In this document: one piece after another, positions 1 to 8,707 of the stretch | How the letters are laid out: each line of letters opens with the position of its first letter | Position numbering within the stretch: the stretch's first letter is position 1 | Notes under the pieces: model-generated | The model's database searches: none | The model's input: only the letters and a program-made list of their open reading frames with translations | Told to the model about the DNA's origin: nothing | NCBI GenBank assembly: GCA_947497585.1 | Contig: CANMHG010000005.1 | Coordinates: forward strand, 124,001-188,000 | Direction: 5' to 3' | Source: an uncultured Bacillaceae bacterium | GTDB taxonomy: Bacteria; Bacillota; Bacilli; Bacillales; Bacillaceae_L | DNA: 64,000 nt | Translations under genes and position numbers: made by a program

Positions 1-863
1 CGGTTTATAGCCTCATTAAATACTTCATCTTCCTTACCTTCTTCATAAACTTCCTTTATAAACTCTTCATTTTTCAAGAAGTATTGTCCGTTGGTTCCAG
101 GAATGCTTTTTGTTTCTCCTTCACGTATCCACATTACTTCATCGGTATACATACCAGGGAAAAAGCGAAGCATAGCCCCTATAAGAAAAATAATAAGACC
201 AACATGGTTTACATATGGACCCCATCTAGAAAAACGGCCTTTTTCGGCAAGAATATTACCATTTTCTTCTCTGACGTTGTAACGCTTCTTTTGAAGATTT
301 GATTTTATAGTATCATAGATTTCCTCATAATTATCTACTTTAGTACTACTAAATAAACGTTGACGTCGTAAAAATCCTTCATTTCTTGTAACTCCTTGCT
401 TTTTTAAAGCACGATATAAAGGAACAACACGATCCAAACTACATATCACAAGCGATATACCAATTGATGCGATAAGTATCATATACCACCAAGAACCGTA
501 TAAATTATGAAATCCAAGCTGGTAATACATTGCTCCTGTAAATCCATACTGATCCTCATAATATTCAGCTGGTGTAACTGTAGGCGGTATATACATTTCT
601 TGTGGATATATCGTTCCAAGTGCCGATGCAACTAAAGTTACAACAATTAACCAGACTCCTACCTTAACAGATGAGAAAAAGTTCCAAATCTGATCTATTA
701 CTGTTTTATTATAAGTTTGAGAGCGCCTTGCACTCCCCTCATATCTCATATCTAAAAGTTTTTGACTAGTATCTTCGATTAAAGGTTTACCACATGATTC
801 ACATAACACAGTCCCATGTGGGTTAACATGTCCACATTCACACTTTACTTGTTCAAGTTCCAT
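1..863 (-). CDS. resB: Cytochrome c biogenesis protein ResB (3' end cut off by window)
   Basis: ResB is the membrane half of the system II (ResB/ResC) haem delivery and cytochrome c synthesis machinery. About 287 residues from the N terminus are visible; the gene runs off the window start. The protein opens with a small zinc-ribbon-like motif (CxC at residues 8-10, CxxC at 21-24). Predicted membrane segments follow, around residues 70-86 and 125-145 and after residue 215 (WGPYVNHVGLIIFLIGAML). The ATG at 863 lies 15 bp after the resA stop, so it is the second gene of a resA-resB(-resC) operon. That order and the start sequence MELEQVKCECGH fit Bacillus ResB well. Only the missing C-terminal part limits the call. 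Confidence 0.93.
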   Translation of the reverse strand, partial: MELEQVKCECGHVNPHGTVLCESCGKPLIEDTSQKLLDMRYEGSARRSQTYNKTVIDQIWNFFSSVKVGVWLIVVTLVASALGTIYPQEMYIPPTVTPAEYYEDQYGFTGAMYYQLGFHNLYGSWWYMILIASIGISLVICSLDRVVPLYRALKKQGVTRNEGFLRRQRLFSSTKVDNYEEIYDTIKSNLQKKRYNVREENGNILAEKGRFSRWGPYVNHVGLIIFLIGAMLRFFPGMYTDEVMWIREGETKSIPGTNGQYFLKNEEFIKEVYEEGKEDEVFNEAIN

Positions 864-878
864 GATAAAACTCCCTAA

Positions 879-1400
879 CTATGGCTTAATAAGCTCCATT
901 TTGTCCATAACCATTCGTTCAGTCATACTACCAGTAATAATTTCTATAACTCTTCCATCTTTATCAATTAGTAGCGTTGTTGGTAATGGATCAATACCAT
1001 ATGCATTTAACACCTGATCCCCTTTATCAATCACTACCGGAAATGTTAATCCATAACTATCAACGAATTTCCTTACACTAAATAATGGTTCACCAACATT
1101 TACGGCTATAATCTGTACGCCCTGGTCCTTATAAACATTATACTGGTTCTCCATATATGGCATTTCCTTTTCACAAGGTTTACACCAAGTACCCCAGAAA
1201 TTCAAGAAAACACCTTGTCCGCGATAATCCGATAAGCGGTGTTTCTCCCCATTTAAGTCTGAAAGAACAAAATCAGGTGCCATATCTCCAACATTAACTT
1301 TCGCCTTACTCACAAAAAAATTACTGTATAAAGTATAGCCTAGTGCAGACGCAAGTAATAATAGAATAATTGTCCGAATAACCAACCGATTCTTCTTCAT
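879..1400 (-). CDS. resA: Thiol-disulfide oxidoreductase ResA
   Basis: ResA is a membrane-anchored extracytoplasmic thioredoxin-like protein that reduces the apocytochrome c haem-binding cysteines before ResBC attaches haem. This 173-residue protein has an N-terminal anchor helix (about residues 7-27), then a TlpA-like thioredoxin fold with the active site WCKPCEKEMPYM and the cis-proline segment DPLPTTLLID. B. subtilis ResA has CEPC; here the second position is Lys, while the Glu three residues after the second Cys, important in ResA, is kept. The start MKKNRLVIR at 1400 is chosen over upstream in-frame codons because AGGGAG lies just before it. It is followed directly by resB. Confidence 0.95.
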   Translation of the reverse strand: MKKNRLVIRTIILLLLASALGYTLYSNFFVSKAKVNVGDMAPDFVLSDLNGEKHRLSDYRGQGVFLNFWGTWCKPCEKEMPYMENQYNVYKDQGVQIIAVNVGEPLFSVRKFVDSYGLTFPVVIDKGDQVLNAYGIDPLPTTLLIDKDGRVIEIITGSMTERMVMDKMELIKP

Positions 1401-1555
1401 GATAAAAAAACTCCCTACCTGCCGTATTCCTAACAAAAGTCTTTGATGCATAGGTGCATAAAATCTCACCTTAAATTATAGCATTTTTCAACAATAGTAC
1501 CTTCTCAATAATATGAAGGTTATGTGACAAAATAAAGTAGCTCCCATTAAAACAC

Positions 1556-1590
1556 TTGAAGAAATCAACCGTTTGGTGATTTCTTCTACT
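1556..1590 (-). terminator. Probable terminator after rluB
   Basis: Ten-base perfect inverted arms (gaagaaatca at 1558-1567, tgatttcttc at 1577-1586) lie just past the rluB stop. The T run on the minus strand is weak and interrupted, so this may be only partly effective. Confidence 0.45.
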
Positions 1591-1598
1591 TGACAAAA

Positions 1599-2336
1599 TT
1601 AGTTTAGTCTATGTCCCTTTGTTGTAACAATCGCTCGTAATTGTTTTACTTCATGAGGTGATAGTTCCCTTGAATCACCTGTGCTTAGTCCAGACAGAGT
1701 TAGGAAACCATATTTTTCTCGCTTTAGCTTTAACACTTCATGGCCGATTGCATCAAACATTCTACGTACTTGTCTATTTCTACCTTCATGTATCGTTATC
1801 TCTATAATTGCAGTTTGTTTTTTCTTGTCTACGGATAACATTTTAACCTTTGCAGGTGCCGTTTTTCCGTCTTCTAACTGTATTCCCTTTTCTAATAATC
1901 GTAATTTTTCCTTTGTAGGAATTCCCTTAACCTTTGCTACATAAAGTTTATCTACTTCATGTTTTGGATGCATTAAAAGGTTTGCAAATTCACCGTCGTT
2001 TGTTACCAATAAGAGGCCAGATGTATCATAATCTAATCTACCAATTGGGTATATTCTTTGTGTAATATGTGGAAAGAAGTCAGTAACAACCTTTCTACCT
2101 TTATCATCAGAAACACTCGATATAACTCCACGGGGTTTATATAGGAGATGGTATACTGGTTCTTCTTTGTCTAATGGTACACCATTTACTTCTACTTTAT
2201 CACTAGGTCCTACCTTAATGCCTAGTTCTTTAACTACTTTGCCGTTCACTGTTACTCTTCCATCAAGGATTAGTTCCTCTGCTTTTCTTCTTGATGCTAC
2301 GCCTGCGTGGGCAATAACTTTCTGTAATCTTTCCAT
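1599..2336 (-). CDS. rluB: 23S rRNA pseudouridine synthase RluB
   Basis: RluB isomerises a uridine (U2605 in E. coli numbering) in 23S rRNA. The 245-residue protein has an N-terminal S4 RNA-binding domain (residues 1-60, MERLQKVIAHAGVASRRKAE) and an RsuA-family catalytic domain with the signature GRLDYDTSGLLLVTNDG; Asp102 is the expected catalytic residue. The GRNRQVRRMFDAIGHEV motif is typical of the RsuA/RluB/RluE/RluF group. The ATG at 2336 is preferred over an earlier in-frame codon because AGAGGTG precedes it, and the length matches B. subtilis RluB (YpuL). It lies upstream of resA in the same orientation, as in B. subtilis. Confidence 0.95.
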   Translation of the reverse strand: MERLQKVIAHAGVASRRKAEELILDGRVTVNGKVVKELGIKVGPSDKVEVNGVPLDKEEPVYHLLYKPRGVISSVSDDKGRKVVTDFFPHITQRIYPIGRLDYDTSGLLLVTNDGEFANLLMHPKHEVDKLYVAKVKGIPTKEKLRLLEKGIQLEDGKTAPAKVKMLSVDKKKQTAIIEITIHEGRNRQVRRMFDAIGHEVLKLKREKYGFLTLSGLSTGDSRELSPHEVKQLRAIVTTKGHRLN

Positions 2337-2466
2337 CACGTTCACCTCTTTAAACATCTTACTTCTTTACTTCATTTTTCTCAAGTATTCTACAAATTAT
2401 GATGATATTTTTCTAATAGGCTATTCTACCACTTATTATTCTGGCTAGTAGTATCAAGCTTGTCCA

Positions 2467-2590
2467 TTGATTTCCGGTCCAGACACTTGCTTTCCGCGGG
2501 GAGGAAGTCGAGCCTCCTCAACGTTCCGTCTGCGGGGTCTCGACTTTTCCTCAATTCCCGCAGGAGTCAAGTGTCTTCCCCTCCAATCAA
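2467..2590. repeat. Palindromic intergenic element, copy 1
   Basis: First of six related elements of about 125 bp. Ends are TTGATT / AATCAA, followed by arm pair gacacttg / caagtgtc, a middle pair aagtcgag / ctcgactt around the shared cores CTTTCCGCGG and CAGGAGTC, and a short apical pair acg / cgt. It sits between rluB (start at 2336) and the spmB terminator. No coding capacity. Confidence 0.85.
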
Positions 2591-2629
2591 TTCAGCACTT
2601 TATATCAGGCAAACTATACGAAAAGAGGT

Positions 2630-2664
2630 AAAAAAAAATCACTTAGACATTTAGTCCAAGTGAT
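2630..2664 (-). terminator. Rho-independent terminator of dacB-spmA-spmB
   Basis: On the minus strand an inverted repeat (atcactt ... aagtgat, with additional pairing inside) is followed by nine T residues, just past the spmB stop. Confidence 0.85.
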
Positions 2665-2672
2665 GATTTTCC

Positions 2673-3203
2673 TTATCCAAACATTAGAGTAACGACTGTT
2701 ACTGCTGCGATGATTCCTAGTAGGTCTGCCCATAGTCCGACTTTTAGGGCGTCTCCCATTTTTTTTATGCCTACGGCTCCGAAGTAAACGGTTAGTACGT
2801 AGAATGTGGTGTCAGTGCTTCCTTGTAGGGTTGATGCTAGGCGACCTATGAAGGAGTCTGGACCGTATGTAGCAATGATATCTGATGTCATTCCGAGTGC
2901 GGCAGTTCCTGATATTGGACGAATAATAGCTAAAGGGACAATTTCAGCAGGTACGCCAATTGCTTCAAGTACAGGTCTAATTAGCCCTACAAAAAACTCT
3001 AATGCTCCTGAGGCACGAAATATTGATATTGCCACTAACATACCTACTAAAAAAGGGATAATCGAAAATGCTATTTTGATTCCTTCTTTTCCCCCTTCTA
3101 CAAAGGTCTCATATGTAGGTACTTTCTTTATAGTTCCATAAATTAAGATAAAGCCGATGATTATAGGAATTAACCAAAGGGAGATAGAACTAATGATACT
3201 CAT
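2673..3203 (-). CDS. spmB: Spore maturation protein SpmB
   Basis: SpmB works with SpmA in dehydration of the spore core; mutants in B. subtilis make spores with higher water content and lower heat resistance. This 176-residue protein is strongly hydrophobic, with membrane segments near residues 7-25, 45-63, about 90-105 and 155-174, and carries the nucleoside-recognition (Gate) domain pattern with GTAALGMTSDIIATYGPDS. Its ATG overlaps the spmA stop by one base (TAATG), implying translational coupling. It is the last gene before a strong terminator. Confidence 0.95.
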   Translation of the reverse strand: MSIISSISLWLIPIIIGFILIYGTIKKVPTYETFVEGGKEGIKIAFSIIPFLVGMLVAISIFRASGALEFFVGLIRPVLEAIGVPAEIVPLAIIRPISGTAALGMTSDIIATYGPDSFIGRLASTLQGSTDTTFYVLTVYFGAVGIKKMGDALKVGLWADLLGIIAAVTVVTLMFG

Positions 3204-3799
3204 TACTTTTTACCTCCTTTTCTGGTTCTCCTATAATAAAAGAAGCGGTCAATCATGATTGCTCCTATGGTTGAACACAAGGTTGCGATAAGTGTTGTTC
3301 CAACGATTTCTGTTGGGTTTGCTGAATCATATGTCAGACGTATAGCAATTACAGTTGTAGGGATTAAAGTTAAGCTTGATGTATTAATTGCTAAAAAAGT
3401 GATCATTGAACGACTAGCCTCTGAGCTTCCTCCATTTAACTCCTTTAGCTGTTCCATTGCTTTTATCCCCATCGGTGTTGCAGCATTTCCTAAACCAAAC
3501 ATGTTAGCAATCATGTTCGATAGCATATAACCCATGGCTGGATGATCTACAGGCACCTCAGGAAAAAGTCTTCTTACAAAAGGACGAAAAAGTCTCGATA
3601 GTTTTTCTAACAAACCAGAGGCTTGGGCAATTTTCATTAACCCTAACCAAAATACTAGAATACTAATGAGCCCGATACTAATGGTAACTCCATCCTCAGC
3701 ACCTTTAAATACTGCTTTGTTTACCTCTTCAATTGTTCCATTAATTAATGCGAAAAGAATACCGACTATTGTCATTGCAACCCAAATAATATTAACCAT
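3203..3799 (-). CDS. spmA: Spore maturation protein SpmA
   Basis: Partner of SpmB in spore core dehydration. The 198-residue membrane protein carries a Gate/nucleoside-recognition domain with the conserved stretch NMFGLGNAATPMGIKAMEQL and several hydrophobic helices (residues 3-20, 45-60, around 135-155, 165-185). The ATG at 3799 (MVNIIWVAMT) is preferred to the in-frame GTG at 3811 because AGGTG lies at good spacing and the resulting N terminus matches B. subtilis SpmA. The start lies inside the last codons of dacB, so dacB, spmA and spmB form one tightly coupled operon. Confidence 0.95.
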   Translation of the reverse strand: MVNIIWVAMTIVGILFALINGTIEEVNKAVFKGAEDGVTISIGLISILVFWLGLMKIAQASGLLEKLSRLFRPFVRRLFPEVPVDHPAMGYMLSNMIANMFGLGNAATPMGIKAMEQLKELNGGSSEASRSMITFLAINTSSLTLIPTTVIAIRLTYDSANPTEIVGTTLIATLCSTIGAIMIDRFFYYRRTRKGGKK

Positions 3800-4943
3800 A
3801 ATTTTCGACACCTAACATAATTAAGAATATATTTTTAATAGTTGACCAAAACGACTTCTCATTTTCCACTTCTTTTTCGAAATATAATGGTAACTCTCCA
3901 ATATGCTCATTCCCCATTTTTATGATCATTTTACCTACAATACTAGGAACATCATTTTCATCCTCCCACCCCTTGTTCTTCGAATCAATTAGAGTTAGAG
4001 AAAGCTTAACTTGTCTTTTTTCTGAAGGTGTTAATGGGTAAGAGAAATCCCTGTTTACTTTTACTTTGTCTTTATAAAAAGAATCATTTATGCTCTTGAT
4101 CGTACCGTGTTTAACTAGTTTCACTAATTGATAGTTTTTAAAGCCTGTATTGAACAAATGGATATGATCATTCCAGTCGTCTGAAGCATCAATCGTTACA
4201 GCAATTAAATCTAGTCCATCTTTTGAAGCTGTCGAGACTAGTGTTCTGTTGGCTAACTTTGTATAACCTGTTTTCCCACCAGTACTATATGAATAAAGCC
4301 CTGTTAGTAATTTATTTTTGTTTTTCCATATCCTGTCCCACTTTTCATTAGGATTAGGCGCACGATACACTTTTGTCCCAAAGATTTTCTTGAATTCCTC
4401 ACTATTCATCGCATATCTAGTAAGTAATGCCATATCATAAGCTGTTGAATAATGATTCTCGTGATCGTCAAGTCCGTGGGGATTTGCAAATTCAGTATTA
4501 ACCATCCCGATTTCAGCGGCCTTCTGATTCATTAGAAATGCGAAGCCCTCTAAGCTTCCTCCGATATGTTCAGCAATGGCTACTGCAGCGTCATTTCCTG
4601 ACCTCAACATCAGCCCATATACTAAGTTTTCTAGTTTCATTTTTTCGTTTGGTTGTAAATATAAAGATGAACCCTCGGTACGAACTGCACTATCACTAAC
4701 ATTAACAAGTTCCTTCATCTTTCCTGATTCGACTGCCAAAATAGCAGTCATAATTTTAGTTATACTTGCGATTCTACGTTCAGTATGAATATCCTTTGAG
4801 TATAGTATCCTTCCAGACTCTTGTTCTATAAGGATTGCACTTCTGGCACTAACATCACCAAACGCACTCATTTTTTGGGGCAAAAATGATAACATAATCA
4901 TAATGATTGTTACCATGATTAGGCTCCGTGTAGGTAGTGTCAT
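3792..4943 (-). CDS. dacB: Sporulation D-alanyl-D-alanine carboxypeptidase DacB (PBP5*)
   Basis: DacB trims pentapeptide side chains in spore cortex peptidoglycan and so controls cross-linking. The 383-residue precursor has an N-terminal signal sequence (about residues 8-27) and the three motifs of the S11 serine peptidase family: SITK (S60-K63), SGN (115-117) and KTG (224-226). Length equals that of B. subtilis DacB. A C-terminal beta-rich domain and a final hydrophobic stretch (NIFLIMLGV) follow. It is the first gene of dacB-spmA-spmB, which is mother-cell-expressed under sigma-E in B. subtilis; a good sigma-E-like promoter is present upstream (4975-5003). Confidence 0.95.
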   Translation of the reverse strand: MTLPTRSLIMVTIIMIMLSFLPQKMSAFGDVSARSAILIEQESGRILYSKDIHTERRIASITKIMTAILAVESGKMKELVNVSDSAVRTEGSSLYLQPNEKMKLENLVYGLMLRSGNDAAVAIAEHIGGSLEGFAFLMNQKAAEIGMVNTEFANPHGLDDHENHYSTAYDMALLTRYAMNSEEFKKIFGTKVYRAPNPNEKWDRIWKNKNKLLTGLYSYSTGGKTGYTKLANRTLVSTASKDGLDLIAVTIDASDDWNDHIHLFNTGFKNYQLVKLVKHGTIKSINDSFYKDKVKVNRDFSYPLTPSEKRQVKLSLTLIDSKNKGWEDENDVPSIVGKMIIKMGNEHIGELPLYFEKEVENEKSFWSTIKNIFLIMLGVENYG

Positions 4944-4974
4944 TTTATCCCCGTCCTCTAGTATTGTTTGTACA

Positions 4975-5003
4975 AGTTTATGCAGGATATAGTGTAATAT
5001 GAA
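4975..5003 (-). promoter_or_regulatory. Candidate sigma-E promoter of dacB operon
   Basis: On the minus strand TTCATATT (4996-5003) and CATAAACT (4975-4982) are separated by 13 bases. Each differs from the sigma-E consensus elements at a single position. It lies about 32 bases before the dacB start, and dacB is sigma-E controlled in B. subtilis. Confidence 0.7.
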
Positions 5004-5091
5004 TCAAAAAATAGATTTCAAGAGCAAATAAAAAGCCACTCAGTGACAATCATTTAAAATAAATGATTGAATACCAAGTAGCTCAGTAAAA

Positions 5092-5997
5092 TTAATAAGG
5101 TTGCCAACGTAGATTAGAAGCGGCATTAAAGCGTTTTTCTACCTCGTTCCAATTAACGACGTTCCACCAGTTATCTACATATTCTTTTCGATTATTCTTA
5201 TATTGTAAATAGTAGGCATGTTCCCAGACATCTAGTACTAATAAGGGAATAGTATCCCATTGTGTCATTAGTTGATGCCTTTCAGATTGCAATATTTCCA
5301 AGCGATGTGCTCGTGGTGCCCATACTAAAATTGCCCACCCAACACCCTCTACTTTGTTAGCAGCTTCTGTAAAATGCTTCTTAAAGTTTGCAAAACTACC
5401 AAAATCCATGTTGATCTGCCTTAATAATGATCCACTTGGTTGTCCTCCACCGTCTGGTTTCATGATATTCCAGAAAATAGTGTGAAGATAGTGTCCAGAA
5501 CCATGGAAGGCAGCTTCTCTTTCCCAATGTTTAATTAAATCAAAATCACCCGTTTTTCGTGCATTGGCCATCATTTTTTCTGCCTTATTCAAGCCATCCA
5601 CATAGCTTTGATGGTGCTTTTGATGGTGTAGCTTCATGATTTCTTCATCGATATAAGGCTCTAAAGCATCATATTTATAAGGTAAAGGTGGTAGTCTATG
5701 GCCTCCAATTTCTACCCTACCTGATAATGATCGTTCTTCACCAGTCGTATTTTCATCTGTGGATCCCTTTATCTCTGAGAACACCTTATCAACTTCCACC
5801 TGGAGTTGTTCAATAAATTCCTTTGAAAGATGATTACTTACATCAATAATTTCTAATTCACTAAGTAGTCCTTTAAGCTTTTCTCTGATTTCATCATAGT
5901 TGTTTTCTTCTCCGCGCTGATCCTCAATAAACTCAAGGATACCTTTCCCCCAATGAATAACATCTTGAACATAATTAAAATAAATGGTTTCAGTCAT
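5092..5997 (-). CDS. sodF: Fe/Mn superoxide dismutase with N-terminal extension (SodF type)
   Basis: Dismutates superoxide to peroxide and oxygen. Residues 100-301 are a complete Fe/Mn SOD: start motif LPPLPYKYDALEP, metal ligands His124 (LHHQKHHQSY), His172 (HGSGHYLHTIFW), Asp256 and His260 (DVWEHAYYLQYKNNR). A roughly 95-residue acidic, helical, Glu/Lys-rich extension precedes it, as in the B. subtilis second SOD (SodF). The family usually has FN before GGGH; here the sequence is FHGSGH. Metal choice (Fe or Mn) cannot be decided safely by eye. It is divergent from the DUF2935 gene at 6196. An 8-base hairpin and short stem with T run at about 5025-5075 may terminate it. Confidence 0.9.
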   Translation of the reverse strand: MTETIYFNYVQDVIHWGKGILEFIEDQRGEENNYDEIREKLKGLLSELEIIDVSNHLSKEFIEQLQVEVDKVFSEIKGSTDENTTGEERSLSGRVEIGGHRLPPLPYKYDALEPYIDEEIMKLHHQKHHQSYVDGLNKAEKMMANARKTGDFDLIKHWEREAAFHGSGHYLHTIFWNIMKPDGGGQPSGSLLRQINMDFGSFANFKKHFTEAANKVEGVGWAILVWAPRAHRLEILQSERHQLMTQWDTIPLLVLDVWEHAYYLQYKNNRKEYVDNWWNVVNWNEVEKRFNAASNLRWQPY

Positions 5998-6182
5998 CTT
6001 GTTCCTCCTTACACATAATCGACATTATCATATGCAAATGCCCTGGTAAGGTGAGGATAAAAGTCCGACAACTGCTTTTCTATAAAATAATTTATCGACC
6101 TTCAATTGTGGTTTGCCTATAATTTTAGGCTGAAAAACATTCTTCATGTGAGTAGTTCATATATTTATAAAGACCTATACAT

Positions 6183-6190
6183 AAGGAGGT
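6183..6190 (+). promoter_or_regulatory. Strong ribosome binding site fixing the DUF2935 start
   Basis: AAGGAGGT lies six bases before the ATG at 6196 and rules out the longer in-frame reading from 6106. Confidence 0.85.
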
Positions 6191-6195
6191 TTATA

Positions 6196-7008
6196 ATGAA
6201 TCAAACTTACCGAGAAGAGGCTTTATTTGAATTAAGGTTTTGGCTGCAGATATTAGGGGATCATAGTCGATTTATTCATGATTCGTTAGCACCAAGTGAG
6301 ATGAAGCGAATTGAAATAGCTAAACATTTCAAGGAGAAATTTGATAATCTCCTAGCAAAAGCAAAGCAACCCCTAGGCGGAAATGAACTTTATCAAACGA
6401 TTAAAGAAGCTAAAATGAATAGTGAACAATTTCGTGTATTTAAATTAGACCTACTTGAGGCTCACCTCGTGGGCAAAATTAAAATTATGTTACCACCAAC
6501 ATTCATTAATCATATGGTGAACGAGCTGGATGAATGGTTAAGAGTGGTAAAGTTTTTAGACGAAGGAAAACAGGTACCACCATCTCACCCTTTACACCAT
6601 CATTTACTATGGCTGCTTGATGCTGCAGGTCATGCGGGTGCCATCCATGATAATTTGGACAGGGTAGAAAAGGAGCTGCGTGAAAAGGGTCATGAGTTCA
6701 CGAAGAAATGGGAGAATTTTTACTTAAAGGCAGTTGAGTTGGTAGGATATTTACGTACACAACAGTTTCAATTTCCTGCGCTGTCACGATTCAATAATCA
6801 AGTTGAACTAGAAATGAAGATCTTTAAAAGCTTCTTAAGAGAGCTAGAAGAAATGGAACTAAATAAGGAGTCACTAGGAATTCTTGAACCTTTAATGGCA
6901 GATCATATGGCACGTGAAGAGTGTTATTATCTTCACAAGCTTGCAGAAACAACAAGAGAAGTGAATACGCCAGATTGCGACCCTACTCAACCTCGTACTA
7001 AATCATAA
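6196..7008 (+). CDS. DUF2935 family protein
   Basis: A 270-residue, all-helical protein made of two related halves, matching what I know of DUF2935. Conserved acid/His patterns recur in both halves: LRFWLQILGDHSRFIHDSL and ECYYL at the end, with LLWLLDAAGHAGAIHDNLD in the second half. Repeated E/H positions in four-helix bundles suggest metal binding, but the biochemical function is not established. No signal peptide or membrane segment is seen. The gene is divergent from the superoxide dismutase gene, which could mean shared control; that is an inference only. A two-way terminator follows. Confidence 0.75.
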   Translation: MNQTYREEALFELRFWLQILGDHSRFIHDSLAPSEMKRIEIAKHFKEKFDNLLAKAKQPLGGNELYQTIKEAKMNSEQFRVFKLDLLEAHLVGKIKIMLPPTFINHMVNELDEWLRVVKFLDEGKQVPPSHPLHHHLLWLLDAAGHAGAIHDNLDRVEKELREKGHEFTKKWENFYLKAVELVGYLRTQQFQFPALSRFNNQVELEMKIFKSFLRELEEMELNKESLGILEPLMADHMAREECYYLHKLAETTREVNTPDCDPTQPRTKS

Positions 7009-7053
7009 AAAAAAGAACGGAAAAAGTTTGATACTTCTTCCGTTCTTTTTTTC
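7008..7053. terminator. Bidirectional terminator between DUF2935 gene and ypuI
   Basis: Inverted arms aaaagaacggaa / ttccgttctttt flanked by A and T runs lie between two convergent genes, so the hairpin can serve both strands. Confidence 0.85.
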
Positions 7054-7056
7054 ATT

Positions 7057-7545
7057 TTATTTTGATTGCAACATTTTAGTGCGATAGTCTGTTTCGTAAA
7101 ATTCTAATTCTTCTCTTATCGTTTGGAAACTACCTTCTAAGGAAGCAATTAAACTCTGGATTGATGCTGGCATTGGATTTCTATAGGTAATCGCGTTTTT
7201 ACCTGTATATGCTGCACGGCTATCTTCATACCAAATATCAGACTTAGGAGCAAAAAACTCCTCTATGCATTGGTGGTAAATTTTATAAAGTGTCTGTTCC
7301 GCGGCACCTTTTCTAAAAGGTTCAGTAGATAACACTACATTACAAGCATCCAGTCCTTCTTCACAGTAAACTGATAATCTTCTTACAGTAGATAATAAGG
7401 TTCTATAATACTCTTCATCTCCATCTTTTTCTGCCTGCAATGAAGGAAGAGTTGTTTCATTTAAGTAATTATTAACAATCGTAACAGTTGATTTTAAAAA
7501 ATCTTTTACCTGCTCAGTCTGAGTCTTAACCATTGCATTTCCCAT
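7057..7545 (-). CDS. ypuI: YpuI family protein (DUF3907)
   Basis: A 162-residue soluble protein, helical and rich in aromatic and acidic residues, resembling B. subtilis YpuI; it is placed near dacB/spmAB and scpAB as in that genome. It has no signal peptide, transmembrane segment or known catalytic motif. The region IWYEDSRAAYTGKNAITYR is likely the most conserved part. Function is unknown. The ATG at 7545 has GGGGGAG five bases upstream, so this start is used rather than the internal Met at residue 5. Confidence 0.75.
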   Translation of the reverse strand: MGNAMVKTQTEQVKDFLKSTVTIVNNYLNETTLPSLQAEKDGDEEYYRTLLSTVRRLSVYCEEGLDACNVVLSTEPFRKGAAEQTLYKIYHQCIEEFFAPKSDIWYEDSRAAYTGKNAITYRNPMPASIQSLIASLEGSFQTIREELEFYETDYRTKMLQSK

Positions 7546-7590
7546 CTAATCTCCCCCATCACCTAATTGGTTATTTAAAACTTTTCTTGA

Positions 7591-8010
7591 TTACTGGGTT
7601 TGTACAATAAAACTTAATGGAGACTTCAATTCATAACTTCCTGATTTCAAGATACTCTCAAAAATTTCTGGTAGTTTACCAAACTCGATATCTTTAAAAT
7701 ATTCTTCAAATTCTTTTTGAGTATTGATATAGACTCTTTTTCGATTTTGAAAACCAGGATTCTTTAATAAACATACCAATCCAACGATGTCTTTAAATTC
7801 AATATTCGTGGAACCTACAGTAAAGACTGGGTCACTTTCATAGGGAGTAAACTGTGAAAAAACTTCATCAAAATACCGAATATACAATAAGTGAAATGTT
7901 CGTTCTTCCCCATTTACAGAAAACGTTACTTCTGAGCGATTAAAAAAATCTTCAGATGTATTGGATTGTGCCTTCTCTAACTCGTATCCTTTGCATTGTT
8001 TGATTAACAT
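7591..8010 (-). CDS. Hypothetical protein, unrecognised
   Basis: I do not recognise this 139-residue protein. It is soluble, acidic and rich in Phe and Glu, with alternating beta-like and helical stretches (TFSVNGEERTFHLLYIRYF, then FEEYFKDIEFGKLPEIFE). No signal peptide, Cys motif or nucleotide-binding motif is seen. It lies between ypuI and scpB in the same orientation with about 45 and 100 bp gaps, and codon use resembles its neighbours, so it is probably a real lineage-specific gene. AGGTGG lies a few bases before the ATG at 8010. Confidence 0.6.
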   Translation of the reverse strand: MLIKQCKGYELEKAQSNTSEDFFNRSEVTFSVNGEERTFHLLYIRYFDEVFSQFTPYESDPVFTVGSTNIEFKDIVGLVCLLKNPGFQNRKRVYINTQKEFEEYFKDIEFGKLPEIFESILKSGSYELKSPLSFIVQTQ

Positions 8011-8107
8011 TCTTCCACCTCTAGCAGCCTAAGTTTATCTGATCTACTTCTATGAGAATTTTCCTCACCTAAGTCTATCTTAACATATCCATAAAATTCT
8101 TGTTAAA

Positions 8108-8707
8108 CTAATTAATGCCTTCAAGTGTATCTTGAAATTTCCCGAAAAACAAATCTGCTTCATCCTGACCAGAATCTTCGTCCACTTTATCAGGCAAAGG
8201 AGGTAATTCTTGAATCGTTTTTAATCCAAAGTACTCCAGAAATTCTTTAGTTGTACCATAAAGGATCGCTCTTCCAGTTCCTTCTGCACGTCCAACCTCT
8301 TTTACTAAAACTTTGGCTGTAAGTGTATGAAGAGGGCGCTCTGTCTTAACTCCCCTGATTTCTTCAATTTCTGCTCTTGTGATTGGTTGACGATAGGCGA
8401 TTATAGCCAACGTCTCGAGGGCTGCCTGTGAAAGTGTAGTAGAGGTAGGAGAATCTACAAGTTTTTTTAAGTAAACAGCATGCTCTTTTTTAGTTGTTAA
8501 TTGAAAGGTATTAGCTACTTCAACCAAGCAAATTCCTCTGTCTGTATTTTCAAAGTCTAGCTTTAATTCACTAACAATATCCTGAATAATTGACTCTTCA
8601 ACGTCAATTACTGTTGCAAGTTGCTTTAGAGTAAGACCTTCATCACCCGCAGCAAACAATAAACCTTCAACGATCGCTTTCCACTGAACAACCATACCAG
8701 CAATCAT
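8108..8707 (-). CDS. scpB: Segregation and condensation protein ScpB
   Basis: ScpB forms the bacterial condensin with Smc and ScpA and helps chromosome segregation. The 199-residue protein shows the two winged-helix domains of the family: [22 protein letters not shown] near the N terminus and the strongly conserved [20 protein letters not shown] and [18 protein letters not shown]. The C terminus is acidic, as usual. The ATG at 8707 is preceded by AAGGAAGG and overlaps the scpA stop by four bases (ATGA), showing translational coupling. Confidence 0.97.
   Translation of the reverse strand: MIAGMVVQWKAIVEGLLFAAGDEGLTLKQLATVIDVEESIIQDIVSELKLDFENTDRGICLVEVANTFQLTTKKEHAVYLKKLVDSPTSTTLSQAALETLAIIAYRQPITRAEIEEIRGVKTERPLHTLTAKVLVKEVGRAEGTGRAILYGTTKEFLEYFGLKTIQELPPLPDKVDEDSGQDEADLFFGKFQDTLEGIN

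Noticed and set aside
2467..2590. Palindromic elements as insertion sequences with a transposase
   Set aside because: The elements are about 125 bp without coding capacity, and no transposase gene occurs in the window. A MITE-like origin remains possible but no clear target-site duplication can be read.
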